Shown piece after piece: positions 30,179 through 38,473 of a DNA stretch of 64,000 nucleotides. The DNA comes from Rhodococcus rhodochrous (GTDB lineage: Bacteria; Actinomycetota; Actinomycetes; Mycobacteriales; Mycobacteriaceae). The notes under the pieces are model-generated. The model was not told where the DNA came from. It saw only the letters and a program-made list of their open reading frames with translations, and ran no database searches. The stretch is from positions 310,001 to 374,000 of the forward strand of contig NZ_CP027557.1 of assembly GCF_014854695.1 (NCBI RefSeq). The letters run 5' to 3'. The position numbers were made by a program, and so were the translations under genes. Each line of letters begins with the position of its first letter. The first letter of the stretch is position 1.

Positions 30179-30988
30179 ATGGCCACTGACTCTGCGCGTC
30201 GGGACGCACCGGCATATCCTGTCGGTTCGGTCGACAAGGCTCTCCGACTGCTCCTCGTGGTCGCCGAGCGACCCGACGGACTGCGGGTGGGCGATGCCGC
30301 CGCCCTGCTGGGTATCGCCCCGTCCACCGCGCACCGCTTGCTGCAGATGCTGGCGCACTACGGCTTCGCCGAACAGGATCCCGAGTCCAAGATGTACCGG
30401 GCCGGTCCCACCATGGAGCGGCTGTCGAACTTCCGCGGCCGGGTCATCGACCTGGCCCGGCCGATCCTGGAGCGGCTCGTGGCCCTCACCCAGGAGACGG
30501 TGCACCTCGCCACCCTCGACGGGGATCGGGCTCTGACGCTGCTCTCGGTGGAGAGCCCCCATCTGCTGCGCGTGGGTGACCGGTCGGGTCATTCGCAGCC
30601 GGCGTATTCGAGCGCCATGGGTAAGGCGCTGCTCGCCGGGATGGGCGGGGACATCGAGCCTCATCTGCCGAACGGCCTGCAACAGTCCGAACGGCAGACC
30701 CTGCTGTCCCAGCTCGAGGTGATCCGGGAGCGGGGTTACGCCGCACAGGACGGCGAGGTCGAGTCGGGTGTCAGCGCGGTGGCCGTCTCGGTGGGTGCCG
30801 CCTCCGCCGGGATCTCCGGTGCGGGCACCCCTGCCGCCGGGTTCTCCGGTGCAAGCACCTCCGGCTTCGCCATCGGTATCACCTTCCCGACCGGGCGGAT
30901 CGGCGTCGACCGCTGGGGCGAGGTGCTCGCCGCAGCCCGGAAGGCGGCCGACGAACTCGCCGACACCCTGGCCGGTTCCGGGCGGTAG
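30179..30988 (+). CDS. IclR-family regulator of the gentisate genes
   Basis: A 269-residue regulator. Winged HTH at about 15-75 (SVDKALRLLLVVAE...LGIAPSTAHRLLQMLAHYGFAEQD) and an effector domain with the usual YSSAMGKALLA and RGYAAQDGEVESGVSAVAV motifs. After SAVAVSV, where the family normally has about ten residues before the next strand, it carries an Ala/Gly/Ser stretch of about 28 residues encoded by a 30-bp tandem repeat. Divergent from gentisate dioxygenase and between the two gentisate transcripts, it is the obvious pathway regulator; gentisate or 3-hydroxybenzoate are likely effectors. The ATG has no ribosome-binding site; see the adjacent -10 entry. Confidence 0.92.
   Translation: MATDSARRDAPAYPVGSVDKALRLLLVVAERPDGLRVGDAAALLGIAPSTAHRLLQMLAHYGFAEQDPESKMYRAGPTMERLSNFRGRVIDLARPILERLVALTQETVHLATLDGDRALTLLSVESPHLLRVGDRSGHSQPAYSSAMGKALLAGMGGDIEPHLPNGLQQSERQTLLSQLEVIRERGYAAQDGEVESGVSAVAVSVGAASAGISGAGTPAAGFSGASTSGFAIGITFPTGRIGVDRWGEVLAAARKAADELADTLAGSGR
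30803..30862 (+). repeat. 30-bp tandem duplication inside the IclR gene
   Basis: Two adjacent 30-bp units (30803-30832, 30833-30862), 24 of 30 bases identical, encode SAGISGAGTP and AAGFSGASTS (residues 209-228) in the effector domain. Being a multiple of three it keeps the frame. It looks like a low-complexity insertion that may vary between strains. Confidence 0.8.
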
Positions 30989-30991
30989 CCC

Positions 30992-31025
30992 CGTCGCCGG
31001 CCGGATGGACGCCCGGCCGGCGACG
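30992..31025. terminator. bidirectional terminator
   Basis: Perfect 13-bp arms (30992-31004, 31013-31025) with an 8-base loop, exactly in the 44-bp gap between the convergent IclR and monooxygenase genes. Confidence 0.85.
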
Positions 31026-31032
31026 ATGCAGG

Positions 31033-32250
31033 TCAGTACGGGTAGTTGCGGGTGTCGCCGGCCACCGACAGCGGCATGAACATCCAGTCGAGGTTCTCGT
31101 AGTCCGTGGGGTTGTGGTCCTTGAAGGAGTAGTTGCGCAGCGCGCGCCCGACCCCGTCGATGTGGAACAGCTCGCCTGCGACCCGGGCGAGGCGCTGGAT
31201 GTTGCCGGTGTGCGGCACCCGTCGTGCCTCGAAGGTCTTGAACGCGGCCTCGACGTTCGGCTCGGTCACGAGCGCATCGACCATCGCGAGCGAGTCGTCC
31301 AGTGACTGGGCGCCACCCTGGGCGAGGTACTGGAGCATCGGGTGGGCGGCGTCGCCGATGAGGCTCACCGCGCCCGAGGTCCAGGTGGTGACCGGCTCCC
31401 GGTCGTACATCGGCCAGCGGATCTCGCGGTTGAGGTACTTCCCGGCCTCACGGACCTTGTCGCAGCACAGGCCGAAGCGGGCGTCGAGCTCCTCCTCGGT
31501 TCCCCAGTTCTCGTGGTCGGGGGAGTAGAAGTCCGAGCGGAAGACGGCGACGTTGTTGTAGAGCTTGCCACCGCGCAGCGGGTACTGGATCAGGTGCATG
31601 TGCGGGCCCAGCCAGCACAGCACCATCGGGGTCTCCACGGCGTCGGCCGGCACCATCTCGATCGGCACGGTGCCGCGGTAGGCGACGTACTCGGAGGGAA
31701 CGGGCTCGTCCTCGACGATCAGCGGGCGGATCGACGAGCGCAGTCCGTCGGCGCCGACCACGGCGTCGGCGATGTACTCGGTGCCGTCGGCGCAGACCAC
31801 CTTCGCGCGGCCGTCGGGCAGGTTCTCGGCGCGGAGGACCTCGCGGTTCGTCTCCAGGGTGACGAGATCGCTCGCGCGGCAGCCTTCGAGGAGCGCGCCG
31901 TGCAGGTCGGCCCGGTGCGTGACGACGTAGGGGTAGCCGTAGTGTTCGACGAACTCGGGTCCGAGATCGACGGTGCCGATCTCCTCGCCCGTCACGGCGT
32001 CCATGTACCGCTTCTTCTGCGGGAGGACGGCGTCCTTCATGATCGCGTCCATCACGCCGAGGCTGTCGAGGACGGCCATGGCGTTCGGGGCCAGCTGGAT
32101 GCCGGCGCCGACCTCGCCGAACTCGGGGGCGCGCTCGATCACGTGCGCCGGGCGGCCCTTGCGGGCGAGGCCGAGGGCCGTGGCGAGGCCTGCGATGCCG
32201 CCGCCGACGATGAGCAGGGGGACGTCGATGATTTCTGCCGAGGTGCTCAT
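31033..32250 (-). CDS. FAD monooxygenase, 3-hydroxybenzoate 6-hydroxylase-like
   Basis: A 405-residue class A flavoprotein hydroxylase. FAD site GGGIAGLATALGLARKG near residues 14-30, APEFGEVGAGIQLAPNA motif typical of 3-hydroxybenzoate/salicylate hydroxylases, and GDAAHPMLQYLAQGGAQ as the second FAD motif. The overall pattern, including PYVVTHRADLHGALL and LIQYPLRGG, matches the R. jostii 3-hydroxybenzoate 6-hydroxylase as I remember it. Product would be gentisate, feeding the dioxygenase next door. Salicylate 5-hydroxylation is an alternative. The ATG at 32250 follows AAAGG; longer frames pass through the operator region. It has its own promoter with the shared 16-bp element. Confidence 0.88.
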   Translation of the reverse strand: MSTSAEIIDVPLLIVGGGIAGLATALGLARKGRPAHVIERAPEFGEVGAGIQLAPNAMAVLDSLGVMDAIMKDAVLPQKKRYMDAVTGEEIGTVDLGPEFVEHYGYPYVVTHRADLHGALLEGCRASDLVTLETNREVLRAENLPDGRAKVVCADGTEYIADAVVGADGLRSSIRPLIVEDEPVPSEYVAYRGTVPIEMVPADAVETPMVLCWLGPHMHLIQYPLRGGKLYNNVAVFRSDFYSPDHENWGTEEELDARFGLCCDKVREAGKYLNREIRWPMYDREPVTTWTSGAVSLIGDAAHPMLQYLAQGGAQSLDDSLAMVDALVTEPNVEAAFKTFEARRVPHTGNIQRLARVAGELFHIDGVGRALRNYSFKDHNPTDYENLDWMFMPLSVAGDTRNYPY

Positions 32251-32280
32251 AGGGCAACCTTTCCGGTGATCACAGAGATG

Positions 32281-32296
32281 TTCTGTATCGAGGAAT
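32281..32296. promoter_or_regulatory. second copy of the 16-bp shared operator
   Basis: TTCTGTATCGAGGAAT, an exact match to the element at 30100-30115 but in the opposite orientation relative to its target gene, 31 bp upstream of the monooxygenase start. Followed by ATTCTGCATGACAGATT, which has a partial second half. Confidence 0.75.
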
Positions 32297-32375
32297 TCAA
32301 TTCTGCATGACAGATTAGGTTCGCGGGAATGGCTGGTCAACCCTCGACCGCTCGATTCCTGCGATTCCGAAAACG

Positions 32376-32497
32376 ATCTATCACTGAGTGACAGTCGGCG
32401 TTGTTCGGCCGCTCCGGACGGCCCTACTCTCACGGCTACCGTCCGTCGGGAGTTCCCGACCACCGATTTCCACGAACCATTTCACTGGGTGATAGAT
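32376..32497. promoter_or_regulatory. paired palindromic sites upstream of the CoA-ester operon
   Basis: The 314-bp divergent gap 32251-32564 has no gene. Besides the 16-bp element it holds two inverted copies of one site: ATCTATCACTGAGTGA (32376-32391) and the reverse complement with 14/16 identity at 32482-32497. Each copy is itself a dyad (TCACT-G-AGTGA and TCAC-TGG-GTGA). They lie 68 and 174 bp before the acyl-CoA dehydrogenase start, so they probably bind a different regulator, such as the IclR protein at the end of this operon. Confidence 0.7.
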
Positions 32498-32564
32498 GGG
32501 CTTCTGCGTCTCCTGGACGTCGGATTGGCTGTCATCACACCCACGACATGCAGGAGAGGTCGCC

Positions 32565-33749
32565 GTGACCGCAATCGAATCGTCCGCCTTCAGTCTCACG
32601 GAAGAACAGCGCGCCATCCGTAGCGCCATCGACGAGCTGTGCGAGCCGTTCGACAACGACTACTGGCGTGCCTGCGACGCCGCCGGTGAATACCCGGAGA
32701 AGTTCGTCGACACGCTCTACGAGACCGGCTGGATGGGCATGCTCGTCCCCGAGGAGTACGGCGGAGGCGGAGCCGACATCCGCGATGCCGCAGTCGTTCT
32801 CGAGCAGCTCGAACGCAACGGCTGCCACGCCGGTGCGGCGCGCGCCGGCATGTACACCATGGGCGCCCTGCTCCGTCACGGCAACGACGAGCAGAAGCAG
32901 CGCTTCCTGCCGAAGATCGCCTCCGGCGAACTGCGTCTGCAGTCCTTCGGCATCACCGAGCCCGACGCCGGCTCCGACACCACTCGCATCCGCACCTTCG
33001 CCCAGCGCGAGGGCGACGAGTACGTCGTCAACGGCAACAAGATCTTCATCTCCCGCATCCAGCACTCCGACCTGCTGCTTCTGCTCACCCGGACCAAGAA
33101 GCGCGAGGATGCCTCCAAGCCGTCCGACGGCTTCACCGTGCTGCTCGTCGACCTGCGCAAGGCGATCGAGGACGGCACCATCCGGGCCACCCCGATCAAG
33201 ACCATGGTCAACCACGAGACCAACGAGCTCGCCATCGAGAACCTGCGCGTGCCGGTCGAGAACCGGATCGGCGAGGAGCACAAGGGCTTCAAGGTCATCC
33301 TGTCCGGCATGAACTCCGAGCGCATCATCGTCACCTCGGAGTACATCGGTGCCGGCTTCCACCTCATCGACCGCGCCGTCCAGTACGCCAACGAGCGGCA
33401 CGTCTTCGGCCGCCCGATCGGCATGAACCAGGGCGTCCAGTTCCCCATCGCCCAGGCCTACGCGAACCTGCAGGCCGCCTCGCTCATGCGCTGGCGCGCC
33501 GCCGAGATGTACGCCGCCGGCGAGAACCCCCGCTTCGAGGTCAACGGCGCGAAACTGCTCGCCTCGCAGGCACTCTGGCAGGCAGCACAGGCCGCCTTCG
33601 ACACCTTCGGCGGATACGCCGCGGCCGAGGAGTACGGCATCGAGCGCAAGTGGCGCGAGGCCCGCCTCCCCTCCACCGCGCCGATCTCCAACAACATCGT
33701 CCTCGCCGGCATCGCGCACGCCACGCTCGGCCTGCCGAAGTCGTACTAG
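32565..33749 (+). CDS. acyl-CoA dehydrogenase with unusual active-site layout
   Basis: A 394-residue flavin acyl-CoA dehydrogenase, alpha,beta-dehydrogenating a CoA thioester. Family landmarks: GWMGMLVPEEYGGGG, FGITEPDAGSDT (FAD/substrate loop), KIFISRIQHSD, and AFDTFGGYAAAEEYGIERKWREARL. The C-terminal catalytic Glu that sits in YEGTSEI in short- and medium-chain enzymes is missing (LPSTAPISNNIV instead). Glu252 in MNSERIIV aligns by context with the base used by isovaleryl- and long-chain acyl-CoA dehydrogenases, suggesting a branched or bulky substrate. The GTG at 32565 follows AGGAGAGG. First gene of the operon; 10 bp to the next gene. Confidence 0.9.
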   Translation: MTAIESSAFSLTEEQRAIRSAIDELCEPFDNDYWRACDAAGEYPEKFVDTLYETGWMGMLVPEEYGGGGADIRDAAVVLEQLERNGCHAGAARAGMYTMGALLRHGNDEQKQRFLPKIASGELRLQSFGITEPDAGSDTTRIRTFAQREGDEYVVNGNKIFISRIQHSDLLLLLTRTKKREDASKPSDGFTVLLVDLRKAIEDGTIRATPIKTMVNHETNELAIENLRVPVENRIGEEHKGFKVILSGMNSERIIVTSEYIGAGFHLIDRAVQYANERHVFGRPIGMNQGVQFPIAQAYANLQAASLMRWRAAEMYAAGENPRFEVNGAKLLASQALWQAAQAAFDTFGGYAAAEEYGIERKWREARLPSTAPISNNIVLAGIAHATLGLPKSY

Positions 33750-33759
33750 GAGAAGCACG

Positions 33760-35193
33760 ATGGGTGCACCCATGCCGCTGCGGACCGACACCGACGGACT
33801 GACGTCGGTGCTGGCCGCCTTCGCCGCGGGCGGCGAGATCGCCCGCGACGAACACGAGGAACTTCTCGGCCGCATCCTGGTCGACACCGTCGGCTCGGCT
33901 CTCGCCTCCGCGCACGAGCCCGCCGAACGGATCCTGCAGAACTGGGCCGCGGCCGAGGGAACCTCGGGCCGGGCAACGGTATGGACGACGGGCCGCACGG
34001 CGAGCGCTGCCACCGCAGCGCTGCTCAACGGCACCGCCGGGCACCAGCTCGACTACGACGACATCTCGCCGAGCATGCCCATCCACCCCAGCACGGTGAT
34101 CGTTCCCGCGCTGCTCGCCGTCGCCGAGCAGCGCGGGGCCGACACCCGCCGGCTGGTGCAGGCGTACGACGTCGGTGCCGCCGTCTTCCGCGCGGTGGCG
34201 GACCTGCTCCCGCAGCACGTCCACTACGCCCGGGGCTGGCACACCACCTCCACGGTGGGCCGGCTCGCCGCCGTCGCGGCCGTCGCGCGCCTGGTGGAGA
34301 TGTCGTCCGAGCACGCGGCGCACGCCCTGGGCATCGTGGCCTCGATGGCCGCGGGCTCACGCCCCAATTTCGGATCGATGACCAAGCCGCTGCACGCCGG
34401 CCTCGCCGCCCGCGACGCCGTCACGGCCGTCGATCTCGCCGAGGCGGGCTTCACCGCCAATCCGCGTGAACTCGAAGCGGACGCCGGATTCTTCGACCGC
34501 TACGGCGATCCCGAACTGGCACCGCTCGGCGATCCGGACGAGACCCTCGCCGAACGCCTCGAGTACTGGCTGGACGCGTGGCCCAGCGACTGGGGCATCA
34601 AGAGGTATCCCGCCTGCTACGGCACGCACCGCAGCATCGACGCAAGCCTGGCACTGCGCGAGCGCATCGCCGGCGCCCCGATCCGCGAGGTCCGGATCAC
34701 CGTGCATCCGAGGGGAACCCGCGCGCTCGTGGCCTTCCCTCCGGTCTCGGCCACGGCCGCGAAGTTCAGCGCCGAGTACGCCGTCTCGGTCGCACTGCAG
34801 CGCGGAGCCGTCGTCCTGGCCGACTTCACCGAGGACGCGTTCGCCGAACCCGAGACCATCCGCCTGATGAACGCGGTGAGCATCACCGAGAGCGCCGAAC
34901 CTCCCGCCGGCGCACCGACCTTCTCGGGTGGGTACTCGGTGGTCGAGGTGCTCACGCAGGACGGTGCACGACACGCCGAACGCGTCGACATCACCCGCGG
35001 CGACGGACGCAACCCGCTGAGCGACGAGGAACTACGAGACAAGTTCGACGACTGCTGCGCCACCGGCGGACTCACCGCCGAAGCGGCATCGACCCTGCAC
35101 TCCGCGCTCGTCGCATCGGCGCGCGGCGGAGCCCTGCAGCAGGTCGCCGCGGCCCTGGCGCCGGAATACCGTACGGAAGGACGACTGGCATGA
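33760..35193 (+). CDS. MmgE/PrpD-family dehydratase or isomerase
   Basis: A 477-residue protein of the 2-methylcitrate dehydratase superfamily, which also includes cis-aconitate decarboxylase and iminodisuccinate epimerase. Motifs: LDYDDISPSMPIHPSTVIVPALLA (about 89-112), SMTKPLHAGLAARDAV, and KRYPACYGTHRSID. Substrates in the family are polycarboxylates; reactions are dehydration, decarboxylation or epimerisation. It is not clustered with citrate synthase or prpB, so propionate metabolism is unlikely. It overlaps the next gene by 4 bp. Proposed here: prepares or isomerises a di- or tricarboxylic acid before CoA activation. Confidence 0.88.
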   Translation: MGAPMPLRTDTDGLTSVLAAFAAGGEIARDEHEELLGRILVDTVGSALASAHEPAERILQNWAAAEGTSGRATVWTTGRTASAATAALLNGTAGHQLDYDDISPSMPIHPSTVIVPALLAVAEQRGADTRRLVQAYDVGAAVFRAVADLLPQHVHYARGWHTTSTVGRLAAVAAVARLVEMSSEHAAHALGIVASMAAGSRPNFGSMTKPLHAGLAARDAVTAVDLAEAGFTANPRELEADAGFFDRYGDPELAPLGDPDETLAERLEYWLDAWPSDWGIKRYPACYGTHRSIDASLALRERIAGAPIREVRITVHPRGTRALVAFPPVSATAAKFSAEYAVSVALQRGAVVLADFTEDAFAEPETIRLMNAVSITESAEPPAGAPTFSGGYSVVEVLTQDGARHAERVDITRGDGRNPLSDEELRDKFDDCCATGGLTAEAASTLHSALVASARGGALQQVAAALAPEYRTEGRLA

Positions 35194-36356
35194 CCGCCAC
35201 ACAGCGCTCGCACCCGAGGGTGGAGATCATCGAGGAAGGCATGCGCGAGGGCATGCAGATCGAGAGTGCGAACATCCCGGTCGAGGACAAGATCCGGCTG
35301 CTGGACGCACTCTCGGCCACGGGCCTGAAGACCATCGTGGTCGGCTCGTTCGTCTCACCCAAGTGGGTGCCGCAGATGGCGGAGATCGAGAAGATCGTCG
35401 AGGGATTCACCCCGGTCGACGGAGTGCGCTACACCGCCCTGGCACTCAACCAGAAGGGTGTCGAGCGGCGCGCGTCGTTCGCTCCGAAGATCACCCCGCC
35501 GGACCCGCGCATCGGACAGTCCAAGATCCACCTCGACGACGTCTTCGTCCAGCGCAACACCGCACGGTCGATGCAGGACGAGATCGACGCGCTCGACGGT
35601 GTCATCGCCCGCGCTGTCGAACGCGGTGCGCAGGAGGCCCAGGTCTCCGTCAACGCGTGCTGGGGATCGAACTGGACCGGTGAGATCGGCGAGGACCGCC
35701 GCATGGAGATCCTGCAGTTGCAGATCGACAAGTGGACCGCCGCAGGCGTTCCCGTCACGCGCGTCCACCTCGGTGATCCGATGAGCTGGAACACCCCCGC
35801 CGCCATGCGTTCCCAGATCCGCCGGATTCTTGCGACCTGGCCCGAGATCTGGCACTTCCAGGTGCACCTGCACAACGCGCGCGGCATGGCGCCGCTGAGC
35901 GCCTACGCCGCCTTCTGCGAACTCGACGAGCGCCACACCCTCGTCGTCGACACCGCCATCGGCGGACTCGGCGGCTGCCCCTACTGCGGCAACGGCCGGC
36001 TCACCCGCATGATCCCCACCGAGGACTTCGTGCACTTCCTCGAGAGCGAAGGCATCGACACCGGTGTCGATCTCGCGGCTCTCATCGAGGCCGTGGTGCT
36101 CGCCGAGGAGATCGTCGGGCACGAACTGTGGGGTCACGTCTCGAAGGCGGGTCCGCGACCCTACGGCAGCGACGTCTACGCGATGGACATGCCGTTCATC
36201 GAAACCTTCGAACAGGCACAGCATTTCCGGCTCGGACCGCAGGTCTACGAGGGCGCACTCTCGCCCTGGAAGACCGAGATCCGCTCGGCCGCCCGCGACG
36301 ACTTCGAACGCACGCTGCTCACCGGTGCGTCGTCCCGAACAGGAGATTCCGCATGA
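35190..36356 (+). CDS. HMG-CoA lyase-like retro-aldol enzyme
   Basis: A 388-residue DRE-TIM metallolyase. The N-terminal catalytic motif is REGMQ (18-22 region; RDGLQ in HMG-CoA lyase), the metal ligands appear as VHLHNARGMA, and the active-site loop GGLGGCPYC carries the catalytic Cys. It has an insertion of about 60 residues after strand 2 and a longer C-terminus than human HMG-CoA lyase. The expected reaction is retro-aldol cleavage of a beta-hydroxyacyl-CoA to an oxo compound and an acyl-CoA. Translationally coupled at both ends (ATGA overlaps). Substrate unassigned. Confidence 0.88.
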   Translation: MTATQRSHPRVEIIEEGMREGMQIESANIPVEDKIRLLDALSATGLKTIVVGSFVSPKWVPQMAEIEKIVEGFTPVDGVRYTALALNQKGVERRASFAPKITPPDPRIGQSKIHLDDVFVQRNTARSMQDEIDALDGVIARAVERGAQEAQVSVNACWGSNWTGEIGEDRRMEILQLQIDKWTAAGVPVTRVHLGDPMSWNTPAAMRSQIRRILATWPEIWHFQVHLHNARGMAPLSAYAAFCELDERHTLVVDTAIGGLGGCPYCGNGRLTRMIPTEDFVHFLESEGIDTGVDLAALIEAVVLAEEIVGHELWGHVSKAGPRPYGSDVYAMDMPFIETFEQAQHFRLGPQVYEGALSPWKTEIRSAARDDFERTLLTGASSRTGDSA

Positions 36357-37588
36357 GCACTCCCATCCAGGAGCCCACACCCGGTTCCCTCACCGGCCTG
36401 CGGGTGATCGAGATCAGCACCTCGGTCGCCGCGCCGTTCGGCGGGCAGATCCTCGGGGATCTCGGCGCCGAGGTCATCAAGATCGAGCGACAGGCCGGGG
36501 ACGACACCCGCAAGTGGGCGCCGCCCGCATGGAACGGCGAGTCGATCGCGTTCATGTCGTTCAACCGCAACAAGAAGTCCGTCGTGCTGGACTACAAGAC
36601 CGACGAGGGCAAGAAGATCCTCGTCGACCTGTTGCGCGACGCCGACGTGCTCGTCCAGAACCTGCGCCCCGGCGCACTCGCCAAGGCGGGATTCACGTGG
36701 GAGTACCTGCACGAACTCAACCCGCGGCTGATCTACTGCGAGATGTCCGGCTACGGCCACACCGGCCCCCGCGCCATGCAGCCCGCCTACGACCCGCTGC
36801 TGCAGGCGTTCTCGGGCATCGTGTCGATGACCGGTGAGGACGGCGGCGAACCCGCCCGCGTGCCCGTCTCGCTGCTCGACATGGGCACCGGCATGTGGAT
36901 GGCGATGTCGGTGCTCGAGGCGCTGCGCCGCCGCGATATGACGGGCAACGGCTGCCACGTGCAGAACTCGCTGCTTCAGACGGCGCTGACCTGGATCACC
37001 TCGCCGCTGATCGGGATCGCGGCCGGCAACCCCGCCCCGCGTCGTCTGGGCTCCGGCTTCCGCGGCGTGGTGCCCTACGGCGCCTTCCCGACCGCCGACG
37101 GCCACATCTTCATCTCGGCCGGTAACGACGATATCTTCCGTCGCCTGCTCGAGGCCATCGACGCGCAGGACCTGGGGGAGCGCGAAGGCTTCACCAGCAA
37201 CCCCGTGCGCGTCGAGAACCGCAAGCTCGTCCAGGACGTTCTCGGCGAGCGCACCTCGCAGTTCACCCTCGACGAACTGCTCGTCCGGTTGAAGGCCGCC
37301 AACGTGCCGCACTCACCGGTGAACACGGTCGACATGGTGTACCGCGACGAGCAGGTCAAGGCGACCGGCATGCTGCAGCCGCTGCCTCATCCCGTCGTCG
37401 AGGATCTCGAGGTCGTCAACCTCCCGGTCACCTTCGACGGGCAGTACCCGCCGCTGACCAAGTGCCCGCCCGCCCTCGGTGAGGACACCGTCGAGGTGCT
37501 CGCGGCGCTCGGACGCAGCGAGGACGAGATCCGCGCACTGATCGCCGACGGTGTGGTGCGAGCCGCCACCGAGCAGGCTCCGGCCTGA
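36353..37588 (+). CDS. class III (CaiB/BaiF) CoA-transferase
   Basis: A 411-residue family III CoA-transferase. The N-terminal strand-turn GLRVIEISTSVAAPFGGQILGDLGAEVIKIER, the NRNKKSVVLDYKT segment and the catalytic Asp176 in SLLDMGTG are textbook. It should move CoA from a donor such as succinyl-CoA onto the pathway acid. Related enzymes act on benzylsuccinate, mesaconate, citramalate, oxalate and carnitine. It overlaps the lyase gene by 4 bp (ATGA), and the enoyl-CoA hydratase gene follows after 26 bp, so activation and lyase steps are co-produced. Confidence 0.92.
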   Translation: MSTPIQEPTPGSLTGLRVIEISTSVAAPFGGQILGDLGAEVIKIERQAGDDTRKWAPPAWNGESIAFMSFNRNKKSVVLDYKTDEGKKILVDLLRDADVLVQNLRPGALAKAGFTWEYLHELNPRLIYCEMSGYGHTGPRAMQPAYDPLLQAFSGIVSMTGEDGGEPARVPVSLLDMGTGMWMAMSVLEALRRRDMTGNGCHVQNSLLQTALTWITSPLIGIAAGNPAPRRLGSGFRGVVPYGAFPTADGHIFISAGNDDIFRRLLEAIDAQDLGEREGFTSNPVRVENRKLVQDVLGERTSQFTLDELLVRLKAANVPHSPVNTVDMVYRDEQVKATGMLQPLPHPVVEDLEVVNLPVTFDGQYPPLTKCPPALGEDTVEVLAALGRSEDEIRALIADGVVRAATEQAPA

Positions 37589-37614
37589 CGAGACCGCGAA
37601 AGGAACGAAAGAGC

Positions 37615-38439
37615 ATGACCACCACCGAAGTCGGTTCCGTCGACAACGCCGAGCCGGATTACTCCGACGAGGTCCTCTACGAGGTGCGCGGCAACGCCGC
37701 GTGGATCACGATCAACCGTCCGCATCGCCGCAACGCGATGGCGCGTCGCACCGTCAACCAGCTCACCGAAGCGTTCGTCGAGGCGGGGGAGGACCCGGAC
37801 GTCTTCGCCGTCGTCATCACCGGTGCCGGGGACAAGGCGTTCTGCGCCGGCGGCGACATGAAGGAGATGGACGACATCGCCCGCTCGGGGCGTCAGGTCC
37901 ACGTCCCGATGACCGGCCTGTACCGCGCGCTGTTCGAGGTGATGCTCGAGACGTACAAGCCCGTCATCGCCGCGATCAACGGCCACGCCATCGCAGGTGG
38001 CTGCGAGATCGTGCTCTCCAGCGACGTCCGCATCGCCGTCGAGGGTGCCACGATCGGCCTGACCGAGGCACGCCGCGGCATGGGCGCCAACCTCGGCTCG
38101 GTGCTGCTGCCGCGTCTGGTGCCCCGCGCCGTCGCGATGGACCTGCTCTACACCGCGCGGACCATCCCGGTCGAGGAGGCCAAGGAGATGGGCCTGATCA
38201 ACCGCGTCGTCCCGCGCGAGGACTTCGAGGCCGAGGTCCAGAAGTACGTCGACGACATCCTCGCGAACTCACCGGTGACGTTGCGCCGCTACAAGGAGAT
38301 GGCCACCAAGAGCTGGGGTCTGCCGCTGCCGAGCGCCCTGCGCCTGAACGTCGGCCCCAATCCGTACCTGAGCGAGGACCGCGTCGAAGGTGTCCGTGCC
38401 TTCCTCGAGAAGCGCGCACCCGTGTGGAAGAACCGCTGA
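37615..38439 (+). CDS. enoyl-CoA hydratase/isomerase (crotonase)
   Basis: A 274-residue crotonase. Oxyanion-hole segments AFCAGGDMKEMD and HAIAGGCEIVLSSD are present; both candidate catalytic glutamates are visible (GGCE and TEARRGMGANLGS), so hydration is more likely than the decarboxylase or hydrolase variants of the superfamily. The N-terminal extension of about 20 residues before LYEVRGNAAWITINRP is acidic. It has a GAAAGGAACG ribosome-binding site. Place in pathway: hydrates the product of the acyl-CoA dehydrogenase to a beta-hydroxyacyl-CoA for the lyase. Confidence 0.92.
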   Translation: MTTTEVGSVDNAEPDYSDEVLYEVRGNAAWITINRPHRRNAMARRTVNQLTEAFVEAGEDPDVFAVVITGAGDKAFCAGGDMKEMDDIARSGRQVHVPMTGLYRALFEVMLETYKPVIAAINGHAIAGGCEIVLSSDVRIAVEGATIGLTEARRGMGANLGSVLLPRLVPRAVAMDLLYTARTIPVEEAKEMGLINRVVPREDFEAEVQKYVDDILANSPVTLRRYKEMATKSWGLPLPSALRLNVGPNPYLSEDRVEGVRAFLEKRAPVWKNR

Positions 38440-38473
38440 CCGAACCGACGCCGCGGCGCCTGCAAGGAGCATG

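Noticed and set aside
33760-35193. Naming the MmgE/PrpD gene 2-methylcitrate dehydratase (prpD).
   Set aside because: No prpB or prpC nearby; the operon contains CoA-ester enzymes instead.
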